From Lichenicola cladoniae (GTDB taxonomy: Bacteria > Pseudomonadota > Alphaproteobacteria > Acetobacterales > Acetobacteraceae): DNA of 64,000 bases. Shown one piece after another: positions 8,746 through 17,244 of this stretch. A program made the position numbers and the translations under genes. The notes under the pieces are model-generated. The model was given only the letters and a program-made list of their open reading frames with translations. It searched no databases and was not told the DNA's origin. The stretch's first letter is position 1. The number at the start of each line of letters is the position of its first letter. The stretch covers positions 4,717,501 through 4,781,500 of the forward strand of contig NZ_CP053708.1 in NCBI RefSeq assembly GCF_013201075.1, in the 5' to 3' direction.

Positions 8746-8770
8746 TAGACGAAGCATTCTAGAACGTCTA
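8746..8770. promoter_or_regulatory. Candidate TetR operator with nested palindromes
   Basis: TAGACG (8746-8751) and CGTCTA (8765-8770) are inverted 6-mers, and a perfect TTCTAGAA palindrome (8757-8764) lies between them. The block ends 10 bases upstream of the TetR start, the usual place for an autoregulatory operator. Binding is inferred. Confidence 0.4.
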
Positions 8771-8780
8771 AACTATTTGC

Positions 8781-9419
8781 ATGGTCAGAACTGCTCACTT
8801 CTCGGCACAGCACTTTATTGATGCCGCTGTCGCCCTCGTGGCCGAGAGTGGCCCTAGAGCTGCAACAATGCAGGCAATAGCGCACCGCGTCGGCGCACCG
8901 ACCGGATCAATCTATCATCGGTTTAAATCCCGGTCGGCCATTCTTGCTACGGCCTGGAACGCGAGCTACGGCGCGCTGGCGAGGGTACTGACGCCACTGC
9001 TGCAGGCCGCCCGCCCGCGTGAGGCTGCCCTAGCGCTGCTGCCTTGGGTAGGCGAGGACCGGCTCCGTGCACGCTTCCTGCTGCTGCATGAGCCCGTTTC
9101 CCTGTTTGAGGACACGCCGCCTCCAGAGTTATTGCGAAAGGAGATGGAGCAGCTGGAGAGCGAGATGGATCACGCCTTCCGCGCCTGCGTTTCCAGGATC
9201 GGGGACGGTATGATTCGGGAGGAAGACCTTGCGCGTGCCAAGTTCCTGATCTTTGACGCGCCTGTCGCCATCCTCCGCTCACACCTAATCGGAGTTGGTA
9301 TTGTCCCTGCTTTTGCCGGGCAGATGATCGCCGAACTTCATGCCGGGGTGCAATTCGACAGCGTCATTACGCCGCGAGCCCGCGATCCGCGTGAGACCCT
9401 CTCACCAACATCGCTTTAG
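8781..9419 (+). CDS. TetR-family transcriptional regulator
   Basis: A 212-residue TetR protein. The N-terminal HTH (about residues 28-50) reads TMQAIAHRVGAPTGSIYHRF, the family signature; the C-terminal helical domain (about 60-200) is the likely ligand-binding and dimer part. The stop at 9419 is seven bases before the ATG of a methionine aminopeptidase gene, so the two are probably co-transcribed. An inverted-repeat block upstream (8746-8770) suggests autoregulation. Ligand unknown. Confidence 0.9.
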   Translation: MVRTAHFSAQHFIDAAVALVAESGPRAATMQAIAHRVGAPTGSIYHRFKSRSAILATAWNASYGALARVLTPLLQAARPREAALALLPWVGEDRLRARFLLLHEPVSLFEDTPPPELLRKEMEQLESEMDHAFRACVSRIGDGMIREEDLARAKFLIFDAPVAILRSHLIGVGIVPAFAGQMIAELHAGVQFDSVITPRARDPRETLSPTSL

Positions 9420-9426
9420 AATAATC

Positions 9427-10221
9427 ATGAACAATTTAGTCGATGAACGGCTCATCAAGCTGCACACGCACGAGGATTTCGAGGGCATGCGTGCAGCCGG
9501 AAGGCTTGCGGCAGAGACCCTCGACATGATCACAGCGCAGGTTCGTGAGGGCATCACGACTGCGGACGTGGACCAAGTGTGTCACGAATTCATTCTGGAC
9601 CACGGTGCCATTCCGGCTTCCCTCGGCTACCGGGGCTACACGCATGCAACCTGCATCTCTCTGAACCATATCGTCTGTCATGGCATACCTGGAGGTCGAG
9701 TTCTGATTGAGGGAGATATTCTCAACATCGACCTCGCCGTTATCCTAGATGGGTGGCATGGGGACAGCAGCCGCATGTATACGGTCGGCAAGATCGGCAT
9801 CCGCGCGATACGTCTGATCGAGGTTGCCTACGAGGCGATGATGCGCGGCATCGCAGCCGTGCGCCCTGAGGCGACATTGGGCGATGTCGGCTTCGCTATT
9901 CAGGATTACGTCGAGGCCGCGCAGTTCAGCGTGGTGCGGGATTTCTGCGGCCATGGCCTTGGCCGTGTTTACCATGGCGCTCCCGACGTTTTAAATTACG
10001 GGCAGAAAGGCGAAGGCATCAGGCTCCGTCCCGGCATGTTCCTGACGGTGGAGCCGATGGTCAACGCGGGACGGTTTGAGGTGAAGGTGCTCAGTGATGG
10101 CTGGACGGCCGTGGCCCGTGACTGCAGCCTGTCCGCGCAGTTCGAGCACAGCGTTGGCGTAACTGAGAGCGGCTGCGAGATCTTTACCCTGTCGCCTGCT
10201 GGACTCAACAAGCCGGTGTAA
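9427..10221 (+). CDS. map: Type I methionine aminopeptidase
   Basis: A 264-residue M24 metallopeptidase that removes initiator Met from nascent proteins. All metal and catalytic positions of the E. coli enzyme have counterparts: H85 (CHGIPGG), D102 (NIDLAV), D113 (WHGDSSRMY), H176 (CGHGLGR), E209 (TVEPMVNAG) and E240 (QFEHSV). The start at 9427 gives a normal N-terminus (MNNLVDERLI) and is seven bases after the TetR stop; a longer frame from 9340 only overlaps the TetR gene. Its place after a TetR regulator in an accessory island suggests an additional, regulated copy beside the housekeeping one. That is inference: the rest of the genome is not visible. Confidence 0.92.
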   Translation: MNNLVDERLIKLHTHEDFEGMRAAGRLAAETLDMITAQVREGITTADVDQVCHEFILDHGAIPASLGYRGYTHATCISLNHIVCHGIPGGRVLIEGDILNIDLAVILDGWHGDSSRMYTVGKIGIRAIRLIEVAYEAMMRGIAAVRPEATLGDVGFAIQDYVEAAQFSVVRDFCGHGLGRVYHGAPDVLNYGQKGEGIRLRPGMFLTVEPMVNAGRFEVKVLSDGWTAVARDCSLSAQFEHSVGVTESGCEIFTLSPAGLNKPV

Positions 10222-10382
10222 CGATACAGTTCCATAAACGTCAGATCCTACGCAGAGAGAATTTGGCAGCAGGGTAGCTCCGCTTTCGAGGCGTATATCG
10301 ACGCTCGTTTTTCTTGCCTGCGAGCGGACCGGAAACTATCTGCTTACGACTTGTGAAAAAGTTGCGGCCCAGGACGTGTGCG

Positions 10383-11342
10383 TCAACCGGGCCGCCTCCG
10401 CAGCCCAGTACGACTGACGAGAACCGCCTCGTCTAGCGCCGTGTGTGGTTCCTGGCCGAGCAGAGCGACCAGGCGCCGGTTGTCGAGACATAGCGGGACT
10501 TGCCACAGATAACGCATCTCGATCACTTCGCGCAGGAAGGTCACGAACGGGGCGGCGAGATAGACCGGTAGCCAGTTGAACGGCCTGATTGGAACCCCAC
10601 CGCCCAGCAAGCGCTGAACGGCATCCGCCATTTCACGCCCTTGGAGGAAATGGCCACCGAAGTGCAGCCGCTCCTCGTCCGCCAGGTCGCCGTCTCGGTC
10701 GGCCAACGATGCCACGACCTCCGCCAAGTCTGGGAGGTAGGCCCAGGCATGCCCGATCCCGGGCCGTTCGGGCGTTACCACTCGGCGCAGGTCCGTGCCG
10801 TTACCCAGGAGAACTGAGCTAACCCAGGAACTGGGAGCTTGCGGTCCATAGTAGTCGCCTGCGCGCACGATAAGCGTGCGCAGGCCCGTGACCGAGGCCT
10901 CATGCAACATCGCCTCCATCTCGACGCGTATGCGCCCTTTCCGCGTTTGGGGATGCTGCGGCGCATCCTCCGCCACGACATGTCCCGCCTCACGCCCGTA
11001 GACATAGACGCTGGCAGGATAGACCAGGCGTGCATTGACCGCCTTGGCTGCCGAGATCGCGTTGCGCAGCATTGGAATGGCAAGACCACGCCAATTGCGA
11101 TAGCCGGGCGGGTTGGCGCCGTGGAAGATCAGGTCGACGGACTCTGCGGCACGCACTACGTCCTCTTCCCGCATGGCATCACCCAGCACCCAGTCGACCC
11201 CTGCCGGACCGGTTTGACCGGCTCGAATTAGGTCACGTGCAAGGCCGCGAACTGTCCAGCCGTGTCGCAGCAGCGCCAGGGCGACTTCCCCTCCTATGCC
11301 ACCAGTCGCGCCGATCACCAGCGCCAGCTTCTTCTTCGTCAT
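10383..11342 (-). CDS. NAD-dependent epimerase/dehydratase-family protein
   Basis: A 319-residue extended-SDR protein. The N-terminal Rossmann motif is GATGGIGG (residues 11-18). The region where the catalytic Tyr-x-x-x-Lys is expected reads YPASVYVYGREAG, with no Lys four residues after the Tyr, so the catalytic pair is altered or shifted. The start at 11342 has a strong AAGGAGA ribosome-binding site; the longer frame to 11453 overlaps the divergent LysR gene. The 90-base gap to that LysR start suggests LysR control. Substrate unknown; it could be an oxidoreductase of the NmrA/epimerase type. Confidence 0.85.
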   Translation of the reverse strand: MTKKKLALVIGATGGIGGEVALALLRHGWTVRGLARDLIRAGQTGPAGVDWVLGDAMREEDVVRAAESVDLIFHGANPPGYRNWRGLAIPMLRNAISAAKAVNARLVYPASVYVYGREAGHVVAEDAPQHPQTRKGRIRVEMEAMLHEASVTGLRTLIVRAGDYYGPQAPSSWVSSVLLGNGTDLRRVVTPERPGIGHAWAYLPDLAEVVASLADRDGDLADEERLHFGGHFLQGREMADAVQRLLGGGVPIRPFNWLPVYLAAPFVTFLREVIEMRYLWQVPLCLDNRRLVALLGQEPHTALDEAVLVSRTGLRRRPG

Positions 11343-11432
11343 TGTCCGTCTCCTTGCTGCCAAGGAGAAGAATGATCTCGGGTCATACTGACAGACATTG
11401 ATGAAACGCGTTGGTCGGCTATACATAAACGT

Positions 11433-12317
11433 ATGGTGGATCCTGAATGGCATCTGTGGCGGGCGTTCCTCGCCGTATCACGCGACGGCAGCCTTTCAGC
11501 TGCTGCCCGCAGCCTCAACCTGACCCAGCCGACTCTCAGCCGCCAGATCGCTGCCCTGGAGCGCACGCTCAGCCTGCCCTTGTTCACCCGCTCAACGGAT
11601 GGCTTGAGGCCGACGGAACGCGCGCTATCCCTTTTGCCGTATGCCGAAGCCATGGCGGCGGCGGCTGCAAGCCTGCTGCGTGCCGCCTCGGGAGCCGATG
11701 ATGCGCTTCAAGGCACCGTTCGGCTGGCTGCAAGCGAGGCCATGGGCGGCCTCGCCCTGCCATCCATGCTGACCAGGTTTCGTAACGCCAATCCCGGCGT
11801 AGACATCGAACTGTCGCTGAGTGACCGCAACGAAGACATCCTGCGCCACGACGCCGATCTTGCGGTCCGCAACACGACCCCGACCCAGGCAGCCCTGGTG
11901 TCGCTGAGGATCGGCGAGGTTCCAGTCCGCCTGTTCGCGCACAGGGATTATGTCCAGCGTCATGGCCTGCCTGCCACCGTGCACGACCTGCCGCGTCATA
12001 CGCTCATCGGCCGAGAGGAGCATGCACACAGGATCCAGCACGTCCTTGGGGTTGAGCATCAGTTCGCATTCCGCTGCAACTCCGAACTCGGTGTCGTCGA
12101 GGCGCTACGTGCTGGATACGGCATCGGTTACTGCCAGGAACCGCTCGGTCGGCAAAATCCCGACTTGGTGGCTGTCCTGCCTGAGCTTGTCCTGGCCCAA
12201 CTCGGCATCTGGCTGGTCGTGCATGAGGACCTCCGAACCGTAAGGCGTATCAGAAGTCTGTTCGATTATCTCGCCTCGCAACTGACAGATTATGTCGGTC
12301 TGAGACACCCGTGCTGA
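11433..12317 (+). CDS. LysR-family transcriptional regulator
   Basis: A 294-residue LysR protein. The N-terminal winged helix (about 8-65) has the signature SLSAAARSLNLTQPTLSRQI followed by LFTRSTDGLRPTE. The C-terminal periplasmic-binding-like effector domain covers about 95-290 (GTVRLAASEAMGG, DLAVRNT, GYGIGYCQE). It is divergent from the epimerase gene with a 90-base shared promoter region, the classic LysR-target arrangement. Effector unknown. Confidence 0.9.
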   Translation: MVDPEWHLWRAFLAVSRDGSLSAAARSLNLTQPTLSRQIAALERTLSLPLFTRSTDGLRPTERALSLLPYAEAMAAAAASLLRAASGADDALQGTVRLAASEAMGGLALPSMLTRFRNANPGVDIELSLSDRNEDILRHDADLAVRNTTPTQAALVSLRIGEVPVRLFAHRDYVQRHGLPATVHDLPRHTLIGREEHAHRIQHVLGVEHQFAFRCNSELGVVEALRAGYGIGYCQEPLGRQNPDLVAVLPELVLAQLGIWLVVHEDLRTVRRIRSLFDYLASQLTDYVGLRHPC

Positions 12318-12517
12318 CGAACGACGAGTCTCAGCGCCACTGTCATTCACAAGTAAGCCGCTTGACAATTGGATGACCTACCCGGTCGCCGCTGGCTGCT
12401 TCGCGCCAGAAGCGGCAGTTCGCAGCTCCTCAGAGGTCTTCCCGAAGCGGACATAGGTGTAGTGTGCTGTCCAGGAGCTGGTCGGCTAGGAAAGTTCACA
12501 GCCGGGAGAATATTCTT

Positions 12518-13273
12518 TTGAAACAGACTGCAAATTGCTCCTCGCCCGTTGCTCTCGTGACGGGCTCAACTTCTGGAATCGGTGTTGCGATAGCGCGGCG
12601 CTTGGTCAGCGAGGGATATGCCGTGATTTTACACTCGCGCAGCTCTGCCGAAGCGGGGCACGCTCTTGCCGCCGAACTCGGAAAGGCTACGTATATTCAG
12701 GCTGACTTGGCCGACGATGCCGACAGGGTCAGGCTTGTGCGAGAGGCCGTGTCTTGCTGGGATCGCCTTGACGTCCTCGTCAACAACGCGGGTATCAGCC
12801 GCGTTATTCCTCATGCCGATCTCAAGACGGCGTCGCCTGACATCTGGCATGAACTTCACGAAGTCAACGTGGTCGCTCCGTTTCGCCTTGTGGCGGAGGC
12901 TGAAATCGCTCTGAAAGATGCGGCCCGTCGCGGTCGACCGGCCTGTGTCGTGAATGTCAGCTCACACGCTGGCGTCCGCCCCAAAGGCGCATCAATCCCT
13001 TATGCCGCGTCCAAGGCAGCGTTGAACCACGTCACTCGCCTCCTCGCCGTAGCGCTTGCCCCGAATATAAGGGTCAATGCCGTTGCCCCAGGCCTCGTGG
13101 ACACACCTCTGACAGCAGATTGGACTGCTGCCCAGCAGCTTTGGCAGGAACGGTCGCCCATGAAGCGGGCCGCTAGCCCGGCGGATATCGCCCAAATCGT
13201 GATGATGCTGATCGATTCGGACTATCTGACCGGTGAAATTGTGCTCGCCGATGGAGGTCTGAACCTTACGTAA
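12518..13273 (+). CDS. SDR-family oxidoreductase
   Basis: A classical short-chain dehydrogenase of 251 residues: TGSTSGIG cofactor motif near residues 15-22, NNAG, the catalytic Ser in NVSSHAG, and the YAASK catalytic Tyr/Lys. The C-terminus has the family end DYLTGEIVLADGG. I chose the TTG at 12518 because a GGGAG ribosome-binding site lies nine bases upstream and it gives the usual short lead into the Rossmann fold; a GTG at 12464 is an in-frame alternative adding 18 residues. No operon partner; the gene stands alone before a 740-base non-coding stretch. Confidence 0.85.
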   Translation: MKQTANCSSPVALVTGSTSGIGVAIARRLVSEGYAVILHSRSSAEAGHALAAELGKATYIQADLADDADRVRLVREAVSCWDRLDVLVNNAGISRVIPHADLKTASPDIWHELHEVNVVAPFRLVAEAEIALKDAARRGRPACVVNVSSHAGVRPKGASIPYAASKAALNHVTRLLAVALAPNIRVNAVAPGLVDTPLTADWTAAQQLWQERSPMKRAASPADIAQIVMMLIDSDYLTGEIVLADGGLNLT

Positions 13274-13639
13274 TGGCTACCCGCTGACGCATGAAGCCTT
13301 TGACACCGATCTTGCCCAGTCGTGAGACGGCTCCGCCGTTGAACATCGTTCTCACTATTGTTTTCAAATCAAGGAAGACCAGACGATTACCGACGTCATG
13401 CCGCTTCCGGCCAACTTTGACCAATCAGCTGGTGTAGTGGACGTCAGCTTGGGTCGAATGCAGCAATAGAGGGGCAGGCTGCCAACGCTTCCCACTCTGA
13501 TGTCGCCGACTGCCGCTAGAGGCAGATTACCCGCGCCCTTTACCTTCTAATTGCAACACTTGAACGACGGTAATGGCTGGCGAGCGTTTAAGAGATCGGC
13601 TGCGGCGGGATGGCACCTGCAGTAGGGGATATTTCCTGT
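13274..13639. other. Gene-free stretch after the SDR gene
   Basis: About 370 bases with no recognisable gene, RNA or repeat. It runs directly into the dnaE2 relic. Confidence 0.4.
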
Positions 13640-13835
13640 CGGGATTTTAATCACTGACCTGATGCGCAGGTCGGGGACATAGATCTCACGCACCGGACGC
13701 CCGCCTAGTCCAGCCCCGGCTCATCGTTTCGGTTACGGGCTGCCGGATGCGTGACTATATCGCCGCGGCGATGCTCAATCGGGAAGCAATTATCCCAATC
13801 ACCTACCGACCTGAGAACGTCGGACGGGTCCTCTA
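13640..13835 (-). pseudogene. Relic of a second dnaE2 3' end
   Basis: On the minus strand this stretch is clearly similar to the last about 200 bases of the intact dnaE2 gene (24233-24440). Shared text in both includes GACCTGATG-GCAGGTC, ACATAGAT, the block around GCCGGATGCGT and GATGCTC-ATCGGGAA. Translated, the best-kept part reads REIYVPDLRIRS, against [12 protein letters not shown] in the intact protein. Indels and stops break the rest. Nothing upstream of this fragment resembles the remaining 3 kb of dnaE2, so only the tail survives. It may be the scar of an older insertion or recombination event, or of a lost second mutasome locus. Confidence 0.7.
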
Positions 13836-14016
13836 GCCAGCCTGTAAAGGCTTATTCTTTTTCCGACATGCAGAGGATTATAATACAATAGAACTTGAAA
13901 AATGCTCTTTCAAGAAAAGAATAATGGTCCGCACCGGGTATCCATGCCGCCGCGGGTCTTTCCCATCTCGTATCCGTTCGAGCTGCTCTTTCGCGATAAA
14001 CCCGCCTATTATTTGT
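13836..14016. other. Spacer downstream of the hydrolase gene
   Basis: About 180 mostly AT-rich bases between the dnaE2 relic and the hydrolase stop. The 80-codon frame reported here is a shadow of the hydrolase C-terminus. No terminator hairpin is obvious. Confidence 0.3.
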
Positions 14017-14718
14017 TCAGCGCCAGTGATCGGTGACGAACGAAGCTGCGGCGTCCATGGCGTCGCGAGCGCCCTGGATGCTCTCAACGGATCTCTGAAA
14101 GACGTGGTGCAGCCCTTCATAGACGTCTAACAGAACTATACCGCCCAGCGCATTAGCTGCCTCGGCATAGCGTCGTGCGTCGTCCAGCAAGACCTCGTCA
14201 CTCCCCACCTGGATGGCCAAGGGTGGCAGCGACCTAGGGACATCAAAGAGAGGTGAAGCACGCCCATCCTCTGGGTCCGCACCCGCCAAGTAGGTCATCG
14301 CGGCATCCGCCAGGACCTGTGGCGGCCGGAAGACGGGGTCGTGGGTCGCAGGATCGGTAAACGAGGCGCCGCTGAGAGTCAGGTCGGTCCAAGGCGAGAA
14401 GACCACCACCGAGGCGATTATGGGTGATTGGTCATCCCCTTTGGCGGCTGCCCCCAGCGCCAATGCCCCGCCTGCGGAATCACCGGCAAGAGCGATCCGA
14501 TGGAAGCCGCTCTCACCTAACCATCTGCGGGCCGCGACGGTCGCGTCAAACGCAGCCGGAAACGGATGCTCCGGTGCCAGAGGATAATCCAGCACGAATA
14601 CCGCAACGCCTGTCCGCGCAGCCAACTGGCTGGCGAGGCCGCGATATGCTTTCGCCGAGCCCATCATATAGGCACCCCCGTGCAAGATGAGCTGCTGCCG
14701 GTTCTGTGGACACACAAC

Positions 14719-15579
14719 TTAAGCTGACGCTTTGATACGCTCGAACTCCATAGGGCTCAGATATCCGATGGTCGAGTGGCGTCGGCGCGGGTTGTAGAAC
14801 CGCTCGATGTAATCGAACACGTCAGCCCGGGCCTGGTCCCGGGTGCGATACACCTTGCGAGCTGTCCGCTCGGTTTTCAGCGAGGAGAAGAAGCTCTCCA
14901 TCGCTGCATTGTCCCAGACGTTACCCGACCGGCTCATGCTGCATGTGACGCCGTGATCCACTAGGAGCTTCTGAAACTGCTCACTGCTATATTGGCTTCC
15001 CTGATCCGAGTGGTGGAGCAGCGCGTTTGGTTTACCGCGGCGCCAGATCGCCATCATCAGCGCATCCGCGACGAGCTGGGCGGTCATGGTCGCGCTCATC
15101 GACCAGCCCACCACGCGGCGTGAAAACAGGTCGATGACGGCCGCTACGTAGAGCCAGCCCTCGGCTGTCCAGAGATAGGTGAAGTCGGCGATCCACTTCT
15201 GGTTTGGCGTCGTGGCGTCGAACTGGCGATCCAGCACGTTGTCTGCCGCTTCGTGCCGGGTGCCCTTGTCCGAAGGCAGACCCCGGCGGCGTGGCCTTGC
15301 CCGCAAGGCGTGCTCACGCATCAACCGCTCGACACGGTGCAGCCCGCATGCGGCCCCCTCGGCCAGCACGTCGTGCCAGACCCGCCGGGCGCCATAGGTC
15401 CGGTCACTGCCGACGAAGCTGGCCTTGATCTGGGCGCCGAGAACCTCGTCACCGCGCGCCCGGGCACTGGGCGACCGGGAGAGCCAGGCATGAAACCCAC
15501 TGCGCGAGACATCGAGCGCCTCGCAAAGCCACCGCACCGGCCAGATCCCTCGATGTTTCGCGATGAAGCCGAACTTCAC
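14719..15579 (-). CDS. IS3-family transposase OrfB
   Basis: A 286-residue integrase-core protein. An HTH_21-like segment (YGARRVWHDVL) precedes the DDE core: first Asp in KWIADFTYLW, second Asp in LLHHSDQGSQY, Glu in NVWDNAAMESFFSSLKTE. The C-terminus has the family text RFYNPRRRHSTIGYLSP. Its ATG overlaps the orfA stop (ATGA), so it can be translated by coupling or as a -1 frameshift fusion with OrfA. Confidence 0.95.
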   Translation of the reverse strand: MKFGFIAKHRGIWPVRWLCEALDVSRSGFHAWLSRSPSARARGDEVLGAQIKASFVGSDRTYGARRVWHDVLAEGAACGLHRVERLMREHALRARPRRRGLPSDKGTRHEAADNVLDRQFDATTPNQKWIADFTYLWTAEGWLYVAAVIDLFSRRVVGWSMSATMTAQLVADALMMAIWRRGKPNALLHHSDQGSQYSSEQFQKLLVDHGVTCSMSRSGNVWDNAAMESFFSSLKTERTARKVYRTRDQARADVFDYIERFYNPRRRHSTIGYLSPMEFERIKASA

Positions 15580-15872
15580 AACAACTCCCTCGCGAAGTAG
15601 GCCGCGGCTTTTTTTAGAATGTCGCGCTCAGCCTTGAGCTTGGCGACCTCACGCCGCAGCCGATCGATCTCCTGCTGCTCGGGCTTGACCTGGCCGTGAC
15701 CCGGAAAGGCCTGCCCAGGATCCGCAGTGAGCTCCTTGATCCAACGCCGCAGGATGTTTTCACCGACATCCAAGTCTCGGCTGGCTTGCACCACCGAAAC
15801 ACCACGCTCCTTGACCAGCCGGACCGCCTCCAGCTTGAACTCTCGGCTGAACTGTCGCCGTACCATCCCCAC
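15576..15872 (-). CDS. IS3-family transposase OrfA
   Basis: A 98-residue HTH_Tnp_1 protein: the HTH reads VSVVQASRDLDVGENILRRW, followed by a leucine-zipper-like tail (IDRLRREVAKLKAERDIL). A run of seven A followed by G on the coding strand (complement of 15609-15615), just before the stop, is the typical slippery site for -1 frameshifting into orfB. Confidence 0.95.
   Translation of the reverse strand: MGMVRRQFSREFKLEAVRLVKERGVSVVQASRDLDVGENILRRWIKELTADPGQAFPGHGQVKPEQQEIDRLRREVAKLKAERDILKKAAAYFARELL
15609..15615 (-). other. A7G slippery site for OrfAB frameshifting
   Basis: Seven consecutive A then G on the coding strand (A AAA AAA G) within the last dozen or so codons of orfA. IS3 elements use such heptamers to make the OrfAB transposase by -1 frameshifting. 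Seen directly; the frameshift is inferred from the family. Confidence 0.65.
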
Positions 15873-16314
15873 CCTCCAATCTCATGAAACACCCTAATCT
15901 CGGTGTCCACGAAACCGGCAGCAGCTCAAGAATAGAATTGCCCGGTCGGAGGGCGCGTTACAGGGGCTTACCCACCAGCCGCTCACCGCCTGCTCATGGA
16001 CGTCCGCGAGATCGACACCGGGCGCGATGGGTGTCATCGCTGTCATGGCGTCGTAGGCCTCGCGCATCGTGCCCGTGAGGTTCAGAAAATGCGCACGCAT
16101 CGCGCTGAGAACCACGATCTCGGCTTCGCGATCAGCATCTGAAATCTGATGGAATATCTCAACCAGGCCGGGAGCGGCGATCTCTGTCATGGTCATCTTT
16201 CCTTGTGCACGCGACCTGTTCGCGGTGCTGCGGAGGACATGATCCATTCCTATTTCGCCTTCTAGACAGCTTAATAGACTAGCATGTATTCCATCCAGGA
16301 CTTTTGGGGCTACT

Positions 16315-17244
16315 ATGGACCGGCTTGATTCCATCCGCCTTTTCGTTCGCGTCGTGGAGCGGGGCAGCTTCTCGGCGGCCGCCCGTGAGGCTGGTATCGG
16401 ACAATCAGCCGCCAGCAAGCAGGTTGCTGCTCTGGAAGCACATCTCGGCACGCAATTACTCCTGCGCACCTCGCGAAAACTGCGAATGACCGAAACAGGA
16501 CAGGCCTTCTACGCATCCGCCGCCCAGCTGCTGGACGATTACGCGGCATTGGAGCGCTTGGCCGGCCGTGGCCAATCAGCTCCTGCGGGGCTTGTCCGTA
16601 TCAGCGTGGCGCCGGTGTTCGGGCGGCTTTACATTGTGCCCAACCTGCACGAGTTCCTTGAATGCCACCCTGGTATTTCCGTAGACATGTGGGTCTCCCA
16701 CAGGCAGGTCAACCTGGTAGAGAACGGCATTGACCTTGCTATTCGCCACGGCGATCTTGCGGACTCGGCGATGACGGCACGGAAGCTCGCCAGCAGCCCG
16801 ATCATAACCGTTGCCACCCCCACCTATTTTGAACGCTTCGGCGTGCCGACGAATCCTGCGGCCCTTGTCCACCATGCCTGTGTGGCATTTACCAGCCGAG
16901 AGGAAGTCCGGCCGTGGGTCTTCAAGGGGCAGGACGGTGTAGCCATGATCCATCATCCAGACGGAAGATATCGCTCTGATGACGGCGAGCAGATCAGGGC
17001 GGCAGCGCTGGCTCATCTTGGCATCGTCCATGTTCCAGCATGGATAGTAGCGCCAGAGCTCAAATCCGGCGCGCTGCGCTGCGTGCTGCAGGATTATGAA
17101 GCCGAATCGCTTCCCATCAGTGCTGTTTATCCCTCGCGACGCGGATTGACTGTGAAGGTTCGTCTTATGATCGATTTCGTCGATGCGATCATAAGGCGGG
17201 ACCTGTGTGCCCCGGAAGGGGCGGGCCTATTAGACGCAACATAG
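16315..17244 (+). CDS. LysR-family transcriptional regulator
   Basis: A 309-residue LysR protein close to the AaeR/DmlR-like group: the N-terminus MDRLDSIRLFVRVVERGSFS is typical. HTH at about 18-40 (SAAAREAGIGQSAASKQV), then LLLRTSRKLRMTETG; effector domain about 92-290 with RISVAPVFGR, IDLAIRHGDL and ALAHLGIVHVPAW. Divergent from the IS-interrupted hydrolase with a 118-base gap, so the hydrolase is its likely former target. The gene appears intact even though its partner is broken. Confidence 0.9.
   Translation: MDRLDSIRLFVRVVERGSFSAAAREAGIGQSAASKQVAALEAHLGTQLLLRTSRKLRMTETGQAFYASAAQLLDDYAALERLAGRGQSAPAGLVRISVAPVFGRLYIVPNLHEFLECHPGISVDMWVSHRQVNLVENGIDLAIRHGDLADSAMTARKLASSPIITVATPTYFERFGVPTNPAALVHHACVAFTSREEVRPWVFKGQDGVAMIHHPDGRYRSDDGEQIRAAALAHLGIVHVPAWIVAPELKSGALRCVLQDYEAESLPISAVYPSRRGLTVKVRLMIDFVDAIIRRDLCAPEGAGLLDAT

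Larger units (their letters stand above)
14688..15928 (-). mobile_element. IS3-family insertion sequence (1241 bp)
   Basis: The ends are TG...CA, as in IS3 elements. Terminal inverted repeats of about 26 bases share TGAGCTGCTGCCGGTT and GTGGACAC with two mismatches. The target duplication is AGA: 14685-14687 on the left and 15929-15931 on the right. Two overlapping genes (orfA, orfB) encode the transposase. The exact duplication and the perfect restoration of the host gene show a simple, probably recent insertion. Confidence 0.95.
14017..16196 (-). pseudogene. HSL-type alpha/beta hydrolase split by an IS3 element
   Basis: An esterase of the hormone-sensitive-lipase family, interrupted by the IS at 14688-15928. 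The N-terminal part (16196 to 15932) ends in SDRAILF and the C-terminal part (14687 to 14017) starts in the oxyanion motif. Removing the element and one AGA copy rejoins the text as RAILFLHGGAYMMG in frame, giving exactly 312 codons (311 residues). The C-terminal part holds the nucleophile motif GDSAGG, the Asp region QVGSDEVLLDD and the His in GLHHVF. The start may be the ATG at 16196 or 16190, after AAGGAAAG. The C-terminal half alone cannot make a working enzyme, as it lacks the N-terminal cap. The divergent LysR gene at 16315 probably once controlled it. Confidence 0.9.

Noticed and set aside
13878-14120. An 80-codon minus-strand frame
   Set aside because: It overlaps the hydrolase C-terminus in another frame and has no start signal.
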